Source: Ambrosia x helenae
Taxonomy: Eukaryota > Streptophyta > Magnoliopsida > Asterales > Asteraceae
DNA length: 64,000 nucleotides
NCBI GenBank assembly: GCA_030844895.1
Contig: CM061229.1
Location: 137,919,206 to 137,983,205 of the forward strand
Direction: 5' to 3'
In this document: positions 12,828-22,749 of the stretch, in pieces
Position numbering within the stretch: position 1 is the stretch's first letter
How the letters are laid out: each line of letters opens with the position of its first letter
The notes under the pieces: model-generated
Seen by the model: the letters and a program-made list of their open reading frames with translations, nothing else
The model's database searches: none
Told to the model about the DNA's origin: nothing
Made by a program: the position numbers and the translations under genes

Positions 12828-12983
12828 GTGGTTTACCCAAAGTTTCACCTTAGAGTACTAAGGTTTTTAGTTTCAGGTTGAGGTTTCATGGTTTGTTTTT
12901 GTAACATCGTCGGGCATTAGGAAAAACGAATGATGATTTGGAAAAACGATGATGATTTGGATTGCGAGGATGATATATATCAT

Positions 12984-14322
12984 GGGTTAGGATCAAATAC
13001 ACAAGACACTTTTTCTAGGAAGGGTGAGAAGGATTGTGATCCATTGATCATATATTTGAAGGGTTGAGATTAGTTTGTTTGAAAAAAATAAATAATAAAT
13101 TAGAGAAAGGGCATAAAAGGAAAACAACATTTGTTGACTTTCTCTCTCCACATGCAATGCACATGTCAATTCCCCCCATCATTTTAAAACGTCTATAACT
13201 TTTTCATACGGCATTTGTTTTTCAAAAAAATTTCACCATATTAACGAGCGTTTTTTTATCTTTAATATGAGTACCACATTGCTACATTAAAATTGAAAAA
13301 AAAAATTCGTGCTAAATGGGTTTTTTTCTCCGTTGTGTCTTCTGCACGTTCATTGTGTTATAGTATGTATGTGTGCTTTATAAATATGTTATTTATGTTT
13401 TTTTAGTCTACACATGATTTAACTTTGTCCATTGTGTTTTTAGTATGCTTTTAATTGTGTTTTACGCAAATGAGTTTTGTATTTAGGTGTACATTGTGTT
13501 TTATTATGTTGTTCATTGTGTTTAAGTCTATTATTCATTGTGTTTTAGTCTTCTGTTCATTGTGTCTTTTATATGTCGTCCATTGTGTTTTATTAGACTG
13601 TTCATTGTGTTTTATACCCTATTGTTCATTGCATATTTAATTGGTACTCATTGTGTTTTACGTTATCTCCATTGTGTCTTACGCAACTGGGTTTTCAACT
13701 TTTTTTCCCAAAAGTATTCATTGTGTTTTAATCTTCTGTTCATTGTGTCTTTATTATGTCGTCCATTGTGTTTTACACAATTGGGTTTTAAACTTTTTTT
13801 TTCAAAAGTATTCATTGTATTTTTAGTCTTTTGTTCATTGTGTCTTTCGTATGTCATCCATTGTGTCTTATGCAACTGGTTTTCAACTTTTTTTTTTCAA
13901 AAGTATTCATTGTGTTTTAGTCTTCTATTCATTGTGTCTTTAGTATGTCGTCCATGTGTTTTACTAGACTCTTGATTGTGTTTTATACCCTATATTTAAT
14001 TGGTGTTCATTGTGTTTTACATTTCATTGTGTCATACGCAAGTGGGTTTTGAATTTTTTTTTTTCAAAAGTATAGCAATATGGTACTCATATTAAAGATA
14101 AAAAGACGCTCAATTTTATGGTATAATTTTTTTTAAAAACGGATGCCGTATAAAAAAGTTACGGGCATTTAAAAATGAAGGTGGAAATGGCATGTGACTT
14201 GCATGTGCATATGTTTTTGACAAAATTACCCCTCCCACTTGTTAATCCTTTGGACACATGTCATTTTCTAGTGGCTTCTCACCCTTCTCATTTTTTGTAG
14301 CCTTTGTAGAATAACCCAACCC
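12984..14322. mobile_element. Mutator-like long-TIR element filled with a minisatellite
   Basis: A 9-bp target duplication ATATATCAT flanks it (12975-12983 and 14323-14331). The termini are long diverged inverted repeats; the best inner part pairs 13215-13310 with 14065-14160 (shared core ATCTTTAATATGAGTACCA). The outer parts share GAGAAGGGTGAGAAG-like sequence. The interior 13425-14040 is a CATTGTGTTTTA minisatellite. No transposase is encoded. The TIR start GGGTTAGGATCAAATACACA is repeated at 26131. Confidence 0.75.
13425..14040 (+). repeat. CATTGTGTTTTA minisatellite
   Basis: More than 20 copies of TTCATTGTGT(T/C)TTA occur at roughly 20-30 bp spacing, with linkers such as GTCTTCTG and TATGTCGTC. 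A higher-order unit including a TTTTTTTTCAAAAGTATTC stretch recurs near 13700, 13790, 13890 and 14050. The open frames here translate the repeat and are not genes. Confidence 0.85.
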
Positions 14323-14347
14323 ATATATCATAAGTAATTTTAGTATT

Positions 14348-14810
14348 GGCTCCGGATATTCACACAAGTTACAATTTTATTCACACAACCCTCTACGACC
14401 TGTAGAGGGCTCTACGGGTCGTAGACCTCATTACCAATGATTGTATGATTGTCAATCATGGTAATGATTGCCTTCGGGCCGTAGAGGCCTCTACGGCTCG
14501 TAGAAGTAGTCTTATTAATTTTGACAATGAAGAAGGGAGGGATGGATGTTTTATGTTTGCCTACGGCCCGTAGAGGCCTCTACGGGTCGTAGACAAAAAA
14601 AAAAACAAAAAACGGGCCGTAGAGGCCTCTACGGGCTGTCTAGGGTTTAAATGCACGACCTACCCACCTCCACGGCCCGTAGAGGCCTCTACGGGTCGTA
14701 GAGGGTTCCTCATTTATTACACTGACACCCTCTACGACCCGTAGAGGCCTCTACGGGTCGTAGAGGGCTGTGCAAACTTACTTTTTGTTATTGTGTAAAT
14801 AACCTACCTC
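14348..14810. mobile_element. MITE-like element with six copies of a GC-rich palindrome
   Basis: The 8-bp repeat TTAGTATT flanks it (14340-14347 and 14811-14818) and the ends are imperfect inverted repeats sharing TATT-ACACAA. Inside are six near-identical palindromes centred on CCGTAGAGGCCTCTACGG at about 14390, 14473, 14561, 14612, 14671 and 14728, extended by GG(C/T)C and CGTAG on the flanks. The first copy is degenerate. There is no coding capacity. An 8-bp duplication would fit hAT; the family is otherwise unknown to me. Confidence 0.65.
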
Positions 14811-14818
14811 TTAGTATT

Positions 14819-15664
14819 TAGTTCGTCACTGTAAAAAGTTCAGTTTTTTAAATGGTTCTTTATTTTTTTCAGGAATATGCCCAGATCATCACTATAAAAA
14901 TGTTTTTTTATCGTAAGTATTTTCTGTATATACTTCAACAGATATGTGACGCTTTGGGGATCAACCCAAACAAAGAATTCACAACTAAATCCTTGCTGAA
15001 ATCAAAAGGGGGTTAACATATGAGTTTAAATCGTTTCAGGAGTCATTGCTGAAATAAAAAAGGGATTGAAATTAGGCTTTAAAATCCTACCATTTGGGGA
15101 AAACAATAAAACTTGTGTCCATGTTTGTCCACGAAGTTCGGACCACAGCCACAAGTCCACAGTAGCACTAATCCATTGATGGGTTTGAACGATGGTAGGG
15201 GTGTATGTGGTTTTGAACAATGACCAAGGTAGCCGTGTTTGAACCATGGGTTTGAATGTTGTTAAAAATTAGACATTAAATTGGATTTGACAAAAATACC
15301 CTTGTTAAATAGGTGAACCCAGTTATTTTTTAACTTTCGTTAGTCCTAATACCCGAATATGTTACAAAAACAAACTATAAAACCTCAACCTGAAACTAAA
15401 AAACCTTAGTACTCAAAGGTGAAACTTTGCGTAAACCACTAAATTACATATTCAAAAAAATATGCGAGTCATCATATTTTCACGTGTTAGGATGTTAAAC
15501 AAAACAATATTTTTTTTTTCTTTTGCAAGAGGTGCTCATGTATCTATTAAAAAATTGGACCAAGGAATAACGTGGAAATATTGGTGTTGATCAAGAAACT
15601 TTCCTCATGATCTTATGTCTTTTAACACATGAATTTATAATAGAAAAATGGATGCTTTTCCTTG

Positions 15665-15702
<38 letters not shown>

Positions 15703-17291
15703 ACATTGAATACACAACATTTTTAATGTAGAAAACTATGAGAACCAGCTAAACACGTGTACGTAGTATCATCATATCTAGTTAGGCAAAGAAAGATGCG
15801 GTTTTACATAACCACCTTATGTATCACAAGTAAAACTATATGGATGGCAATGTTCCGTTGTTCCATGATTAATGTTTTTACTGTCGCTAACTAAGCCTTA
15901 GCAGCTCATGTATGAGACTAAAAAGCACTTAAATAACCATCATGAGGGCGACTATTATAAGACTTGATCATATGTTACCCCTCGTGGGGATATATTCCTT
16001 TAGTCTAAAAACTGCAAAAAGTTCATCATGTCATGAATACCTACCGAAAGTTAGCCGATTATAGTTTGGTAACTATAATTAAGCTCACACTTTGTTAGGG
16101 TAGCACTTGGATCCCACAATTGGCTTTCAAACTTTCTCTAAATTTTAACTATATTCTTTCATTACATAGCTAAAATCAAATGCTACCTTGTGTTCGTGTT
16201 CATGTGCGTGTGTGAAAAAAGAAAGAGACAATTTGGCAATATTTCAGGAAATAAAAACGAAGCAGTAAAATAATAAACAAGGAGATAGAAGAAGATTAAA
16301 AATTGTGAATATTGGTTTAAGCTAGCAATGATAGCAATCCCAAATAGGAAATTAATCATGACCTATATTCAGGATAGTCTCTCTTATATTAAGTGATGAA
16401 TTTCATCCATCCTTAATGCTTATTTCAAAATTTAAAGTTATACTTCAATACTCTAATCAAAGGACATAATTATTAAGTTTCAAGAACTCAAACTTCTTAA
16501 TTATTACATCCAATGGATACTAGTTAAGATGGAAAACACACATTAGATCGATTGAGAGGTGTGCCTGTAAAAAGAAACAAGTCAAGAAGCACAACTAGAG
16601 CTTAATGTTCCTGAAATCTATGTTTTCTAAATGGCAAAAATAAATCATAAAAGATATAGTTCATAGCTAGAATTAATATTTTTCAAGTAAAGGAGTTTTT
16701 TTTTTTTTTTTGCTTAGTATAGTTGATAATAAACATATAGATGACTTATTGATTTTATATAAGGAAGCAATAACTTATTGTTAATTGTCACCAAAATTCA
16801 AAAGCTGCATAAACAATTCAGTTTCATGTTTCTTTTACTTGTTGCTATATTTACTCTACTTACTGAAACCAATGCAACAGAAACAGAAACAAAAACAAAA
16901 ACAAAAACAGCCAACTACCTCAAAACCTTAAGTTCTATCATCAATGCTAGTTGATTCTCTGGAAGCATCAACTCTTAGTTTCATTATAACCATCAATGAC
17001 ACATTCATGATAACCCCAAATCTTGAACATAATGCCTTGAAAAAAGAGATTCATAAAAAGAAAACACACATAATTTAAAAAAAAAAAAAAAACTATTTCC
17101 ATAGAACAGTTTAAGTTACAATAACACACACACACACACAAAGATAGCAGTAGCAAAGATAAGAAGATAATAGTAGTAGTTTGATGCAATCATTTTCAAG
17201 TGAATACATATTGTTTATGATCCAAAAGAAGCTAAACTAACCCGATCCAAACAACAAATGGGTACGGTACGTACGTTTGACCCGACCCGTA
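14819..17291. other. Intergenic, AT-rich, with microsatellites
   Basis: No gene is seen. A (TA)n tract lies at 15666-15699, a T-run at 16698-16711, an (AAAAAC)n tract near 16877-16908 and a (CA)n tract near 17126-17141. The last kilobase is 3' of the AHL gene on the minus strand and probably includes its 3' UTR and poly(A) signals. Confidence 0.5.
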
Positions 17292-18185
17292 TTAGAACGG
17301 ATTATTATTATGATTCTTGTAGTGATCCACCGGCAACTGAACATTGGGAGGCATATTCATCGGCAGGTTAAAGAAGGGTAGCCCAGATGAGGGGTCAGGA
17401 AACGGGTTGTTACCGGTTCCATCGGGTTGAGCCACCTGTTGTTGCATCTGTAACCCACCGGCTTCTGGTTCATCTTCTTCAAGTGGGAGTCTTTCATAAG
17501 CGACATTAGTGAAAGAAGAAGCGATTACTATGACTGGACCAGCTGCAGTCAACTCTCCGACCACGTTTCCACCTACTACCTGTCCTTGTCCACCGGCTAA
17601 AAAGATGGTCAAACTAGTGGCACCTGGTGGTGCAGGTGGAGGCAAGAAAGAACCCGAAAGAGACAAGATCTCGAACCGTCCATGAAGAGCCATGACAGAC
17701 CCGGTTGCAGATGGTTGACGGAGACTAACATTGGTCACAATACCGCTACCAGAAAGGATACAGATCCCTCGTTGTCGTCGTCTTGCATAAGTTGCTATGC
17801 AGTCAAAGACATCACAACCGTTTCCTATTTCCAAGATGTGAGCTCTGAGTGTGTTAGCGCTTTCTCTTGTGATGATAACCGGTGGTTTTGGTTTGTTTTT
17901 GGAGCCAGGTGGACGGCCTCTAGGACGACGGCCAGAAAGATCACCTGAGCCACCAGTACCACCACCACCGGAGTTGGGTGAGACTAGTTGATCATGGTGG
18001 TCGTCGTCATCTTGGTTGTGGTGGTGGTTGTGGAGGGAGGTGGTGTTGTCGGAGAAGAGGTGGTGGTTATCTGGTTGAGTGGTGTGGAGTTGAAGGTCAG
18101 GAAGATGGAGCTGTTGGTGTTGGTGTTGGTGTTGGTGCTGTTGATGGATGTAGCGAGAAGCAGTGCCTAAATCTAAACCAGCCAT
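17292..18185 (-). CDS. AHL: AHL transcription regulator, intronless type I (AHL21/AHL23-like), intact
   Basis: This single-exon gene encodes 297 residues. I chose the ATG at 18185 because [12 protein letters not shown] is the conserved N-terminus of the AHL21/AHL23 group; an in-frame ATG 33 bases upstream adds a non-conserved hydrophobic start. A His/Gln-rich region (about 12-60) and an acidic-His stretch lead to a type I AT-hook, [17 protein letters not shown] (residues about 86-102). The PPC/DUF296 domain follows (about 103-232), with [19 protein letters not shown] and [12 protein letters not shown]. The tail ends with the group-typical [11 protein letters not shown]. The protein should act in the nucleus, binding AT-rich DNA and forming AHL homo/heteromers; relatives control organ growth, flowering and floral patterning. 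Length and motifs are normal, so it looks functional. Its promoter lies at higher coordinates. Confidence 0.95.
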   Translation of the reverse strand: MAGLDLGTASRYIHQQHQHQHQHQQLHLPDLQLHTTQPDNHHLFSDNTTSLHNHHHNQDDDDHHDQLVSPNSGGGGTGGSGDLSGRRPRGRPPGSKNKPKPPVIITRESANTLRAHILEIGNGCDVFDCIATYARRRQRGICILSGSGIVTNVSLRQPSATGSVMALHGRFEILSLSGSFLPPPAPPGATSLTIFLAGGQGQVVGGNVVGELTAAGPVIVIASSFTNVAYERLPLEEDEPEAGGLQMQQQVAQPDGTGNNPFPDPSSGLPFFNLPMNMPPNVQLPVDHYKNHNNNPF

Positions 18186-19814
18186 GGATATGGATATGAT
18201 TATACAAACATCAAGCAACAGAAAACAAGAAAATTATAAAAAAATGAAAGCAAGAAAATATATATATAAAAGTACGGGGTTTTTTTTTAATTATTAGTGG
18301 GAAAATTATAGAAAAAACAAAGGCTCAGGAAGTTGAACCCTAGATTAGAAAACAAAGGATATATGAGAACAGGAAAAGGGGAAAGAGGAGAGGAGAGAGG
18401 GGGTGGGGTGGGGTGAACGGAGTCATACATCACAACCTAAAAATTCAAATAGGCATAAAAAATACACACTTGTGCCATAAAATTAAATTATGCTTAGCAA
18501 AGCAAACATGTGTGTGTTTAATAAGAATGGTTATTTATTCATTCATTCACCTAGACAAGAATAATACAACTCACTAGTTTGAGAAGCTTAACTCTTTCAA
18601 GGAGAATTGAACTTCTAACCTCACTCAATAGAGGATTTCCCCTCTACCGCTAGGCTATAACCTAAATAGCGATTATAGATAGATAGATGTTGTGCCGTTA
18701 AAAAAAAAGGATGAGATAATTAATTAGGATTTCTTTGATTTCACAAATTGTCCAATAAGGTCATGGGGTATACTCTAACCATCTTTAACTCCACCTATAT
18801 GTCACATTTTTCATTTTGTCTCTTTTCACACTAGCTCACTTTAAAGAAATGATTTAACGCCTCTTATCTCTACTTCATTCCCTTAACTTTCTCTCTTTTA
18901 AGTCATGTTAACATGTTAACTTAGTGTCAATTTAATGCCCCTTAACATGGAAGGCAGTGGTGTAAACTGAAAGTTAAAATGTTAACCGTTAACACTCTTG
19001 GTGTGAAGGTACACCCCATGGCCTAAAGATTCAAAGAATTAAATTCGAATTAATGATCTTGAAGTATGTTGTTATTTACACCCTATACTCTAGAAAACCT
19101 CTTAATAAATCCATTTTAATCTATCATTAATTATGATCATTATAATCATTTATTAATTATTACATACATTTTAAGAAATCTTTTGTTTAGACAATGTGTA
19201 ATGGGCATTATAAAGGGATAAATAAGCATGATAATGCCCCTAACACCATCTCCTTGGGCATTATATGGGCATTAAGAGGGTGAGGCATTTCTAGTATAAT
19301 GCCCAAATAGGATAAAAAATATGAAAAGTAATAAATAAAAAGGGCATTAAGTGGCTTTAACCATTACACATATTTTTGAAGGGCCTTATAATAATAATGT
19401 AGCTGAAAATGCCCCATAAGAGGCATGAACCATTACTTATGGTCTTATATGTGGTAAAATAACAATAATATCCTCAAAAGTAGTGATTGTGTTTTGTCTT
19501 TTATGGGCAAAACTAGAAATTGTATTTCTATTTTTGAAAATGGACATATAATTTGAGACAACAAAAAATGAAAAAATAGACATTTAAATAGGGACAGAGG
19601 GAGTAACATTTTAACCTATTGTTACTAACAAAATAAAACTGAACTTTTATTTTTCTAGTGAATGTAAGTTAAATTACATTTATGCAGCATGGTCATAATC
19701 AGAGCTGTCCCTGAAAATCTCTGAAAATATACATACCATATCCGAACGGTTAAAAAATAGGCCAATTAGGTCTAAGTTTAAGTGTTAAATGAGTTATATA
19801 AAAACATATACATA
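18186..19814. other. AHL upstream region and intergenic DNA
   Basis: The promoter region of the minus-strand AHL gene occupies the left part. At 18590-18655 the minus strand carries TAGCGGTAGAGG and AGTTCAATTCTCC, which look like boxes A and B of a decayed tRNA-like head; a GCCGTTAAAAAAAAA tract is nearby at about 18692. At 19200-19420 GGGCATTA motifs recur (TGGGCATTA, AATGCCC) as in a decayed MITE. No gene is seen. Confidence 0.4.
18258..18267 (-). promoter_or_regulatory. Candidate TATA box of the AHL gene
   Basis: TATATATATA on the minus strand lies 73-82 bases upstream of the chosen ATG, leaving room for a 5' leader of about 40-50 bases. Further upstream (about 18380-18410) is a CT-rich tract on the minus strand, common in plant leaders and promoters. 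The assignment is by position only. Confidence 0.4.
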
Positions 19815-19970
19815 CAGTGGCGGATCTAGACCAAGATTTTAGGGGTAACGTTACATAATTTCCACAGGTAACGTAATACAAAACACGTAAAAATAATTAA
19901 AAATACACTACGCTAAACAAGTTGAGGGGTAATGGATGTTACCCCTGCTCCTTCTCAAGATCCGCCCCTG
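19815..19970. mobile_element. hAT MITE, 156 bp
   Basis: The left end CAGTGGCGGATCTAGA and the reverse complement of the right end CAGGGGCGGATCTTGA match at 14 of 16 bases. The flanking octamers TATACATA and TGTACATA match at 7 of 8. CAGnGGCGGA termini with 8-bp duplications are typical of hAT MITEs. It is non-coding. Confidence 0.8.
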
Positions 19971-19975
19971 TGTAC

Positions 19976-19976
<1 letters not shown>

Positions 19977-20054
<78 letters not shown>
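19977..20054. repeat. (TA)n(TG)n microsatellite
   Basis: An uninterrupted TA tract of about 46 bases is followed by a TG tract of about 24 bases. The open frame across it is not a gene. Confidence 0.95.
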
Positions 20055-20622
20055 ATGTTTTTTTTTAAAATATGCCTAAATATTTATGGACCTTGTCCGA
20101 TTGACCTCCTTAGATCCCCAAAGACACCCCTGATCATAATCTAATCTTGAACATGTGTGTCATATTACTAGTAATAATACGACTTGTAAATATAGTTTTA
20201 ATGATTAAAAATATGTTAAAGTAGTTTTAAGATATAATAGATTAAAAACAGTATTAATCTTGAACAACTTAATAAAAAAAATGAGATTAGACTAGGGTCA
20301 TGTATATTCTGCTATTAATACATAATTAATTTTATAGTGTAGGATGTAAATGGAAAATAGAGTGAGTGTATTTAAAATAACCCCCTTACGTTATAACTAG
20401 ACAGATCTCATAGTATCAATAACCAAAGGTAATTAAGCAAACTTCCATTAACATGTCAATGTTGTCAATGTTAGTTATTATATGCAAAATCTGTTTTTTC
20501 GAAGGCGATAAGTTTATAGAAAAGAAACAAAAAGATACCAGCAAGAAATTCATATCCTATGCATGCTACACATGTCCTACATAGGAAAATTAGAAATATT
20601 AAAATTGCACTTGGATGACCAT

Positions 20623-20804
20623 AAGTTGCGGGTCTCGAAAAAGTTCAAGGGTAGCGCATGTTAAACTTTTTTTTTGCGCTTAGGGTATTCGATACATTGA
20701 ACAAAGAAGATAAAATTTTTTTTTTCTGCATTAACATTGCAATTCGCCAAGAGAGTTGAGGGGTAGTGTGGGCGACCCCTAAATATAATGTAAATCCGTC
20801 ACTG
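20623..20804. mobile_element. Degenerate hAT MITE
   Basis: The right end reads GTAAATCCGTCACTG, whose complement CAGTGACGGATTTAC resembles hAT MITE termini such as the one at 19815. The left end AAGTTGCGGGTCT matches it only in part. The flanking octamers ATGACCAT (20615-20622) and ATGATCAT (20805-20812) match at 7 of 8. The GGGTAGCG and GGGGTAGTGTGGGCGACCCC segments mirror the element at 19815. Confidence 0.5.
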
Positions 20805-20841
20805 ATGATCATTCTAATGAAGGGATTTCTGCTTTGTTTTC

Positions 20842-21075
20842 TTATCGATCCCTATGAACGAGTTGGTCTTGATATGTCCCAAAACATTGGCTTCCAATGC
20901 CGGATGGTTGTTTATACCCTGTCATTACGTGCTCTACGTAGGAATCATGGTGTAGTTCATCGGGGACCTTGATTTTCTTCGTGAATTGGCAAGTTACCAA
21001 TAGGTAATTTGCCGATTCCATACCTGCATCACAAAACTTGTAGTCAAAAGAGTTAATGTTTAGCCCCATCTAGAT
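20842..21075 (-). pseudogene. LINE (L1-type) reverse transcriptase zinc-binding fragment
   Basis: The minus-strand frame contains FCDAGMESANYLLVTCQFTKKI, preceded by GLNINSFDYK. Plant LINE proteins end with a zf-RVT region of the pattern C..C....ES..HLL..C.FT..(I/V)W, which this follows with some key residues changed. Neither a start nor the rest of the RT is present, so it is a short relic. It has no relation to neighbouring elements. Confidence 0.5.
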
Positions 21076-22749
21076 AAAGTTTCCACCATAGGGGTTTTCT
21101 GTATCGTTATACAAAAATAATTCACTTTTGCCTCAACTAGCTTTGTTCCGAGTTTAGTAGTTTTGGTTACATATGGATTCGATGGATAGATGCTGTTTGC
21201 TAGATGGGATAACATATAGATGCTCTTTAAAGTTTAAATCATGAACATGTTCACATAATAATGTGTTTCAATGATTTTCAAAGTTAAAGAAATAATTAAT
21301 TATGAACAATGATCATATTGGGCATAGAAAAATTAATTAATTAAGCACAAGTTGAGAGAAACATTATGTTAAACATGTAAAACACTTTTAATAATTAACT
21401 TGAAGTTCGTTAATATAAAATAGAGTTAGCTTATATATATATGAGTATTTATTTTAAGGAAACGTCTAAAGTATTAATATAATAACTATTCTACATAGTA
21501 ATATTTCTTCTGTAATATATTGTTTGGCTATAACAGATCATAAAATATTAGGTACGTACTAGTAATTTTTTTATTATTATGACCTTTACAAATAAACTAA
21601 TGAGACGTTATCTTTTTTATTGTTTTCAATTAAATATAGAGGTTTATGATAAGTTTAATAATTGTGTGGGCGGGGAACTAGTGGCTGTTAGGAAGCTTAA
21701 TGGCCATAGGAAATGGATTCTTTGTAATAACAACTTGTAAAGCCACCAATTAGGTAAAGTAATATATGTTATTAAAGTGACTTTGTATAAACTTTGTTTA
21801 TTGAGTATATATGCACTATAAAAAGGCCTTTCTAAAATCTAAGGTTAACCCATATTGTTTTCCTTTCCGGCAATGAAACCTTCTGGACCAAACACTAACC
21901 AATCACATAAATGGTCTCTGAATGGATGATCAAAAGAACAATTAACAAAGAACACCGGTCATAGATTTGCTTTATCAAGAATTCATAGGGTATTCATGGA
22001 TATATGTATAACCATCAGAAATCCTTATATCTAACGACGGACTTCATCAATTCGTATGGTAGATCCATCCTCAAAAGGTCTAAAAGGAAGAAGTAAAGGA
22101 AGTTTCAAACCCAGCTAGGCTTTAGTGACATAAATTTCTTTAGTGAAGATGGTTTATAGCGACGGTTTTTCATAATATTTAGTGACCAAAAATGCTAAAA
22201 TAATTGCCCTCTTCAGCTAAAGATTTCTAGGGGTTTTGGATTTCCGTAAAAAAAAATGTTTTCATTATTGTTTTAAGCTATCCTTCTTAACCCAGCGTGA
22301 AAAATTATCTTATAACACTCCTGTATTTTTATATAAACTAGGATTTAATCGGCGCGTTCTGCTACACACTAAACCAAATCATTTATGGTATGATAACATG
22401 TACGTATGTGCTTTGATTACACCGAAACTGAACATAGTAACCGAAAAAGTATACCTATATACGGTACTGTTAGCAACCAAAAGAGAACTAAAAATATAAA
22501 ATAGTAGTACAACAAAAACGGTATGAAAATTTACGTAATTCGTCAACCAACGGAAAAAGTACATAAAAATAAGAATGAAAACGTTATATTTGATTTGACT
22601 CACTTCCGAAAAAAAAAAATAACATTAAAACATAAAGCAATTTGAATTTATACTGACACGACATAAAAAAAATAAAACTTGAAACTTTAAAAAGACAAAG
22701 GGTGATAAAATGATATTTACAAAGTTTTAGAAAAGTTGAAAGGTTGTAA
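21076..22749. other. AT-rich intergenic DNA, nothing recognised
   Basis: The open frames at 22236-22603 on either strand lack family character. No RNA gene or element ends were identified. Confidence 0.45.

Larger units (their letters stand above)
12828..15439. repeat. Outer inverted repeat pair enclosing two nested elements
   Basis: About 100 bp at 12828-12928 (starting GTGGTTTACCCAAAGTTTC) reappears as its reverse complement at 15338-15439. Identity by eye is about 85-90 per cent. The pair encloses the Mutator-like element at 12984-14322 and the palindrome element at 14348-14810. It may be the termini of an older element or two copies of one small repeat in opposite orientation. No target duplication was confirmed. 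Confidence 0.6.

Noticed and set aside
13455..13975. Open frames up to 145 codons on both strands
   Set aside because: They translate the CATTGTGT minisatellite; the peptides are periodic Cys/Phe/Leu repeats with no domain.
14390..14766. CRISPR-like repeat array
   Set aside because: The units are palindromic and irregularly spaced in plant DNA inside a TIR element; there are no cas genes and this is not a prokaryotic genome.
17682..18199. Plus-strand frames over the AHL gene
   Set aside because: They are antisense shadows of the intact AHL gene.
18590..18660. tRNA gene on the minus strand
   Set aside because: Only weak box A/B resemblance, no complete cloverleaf by eye.
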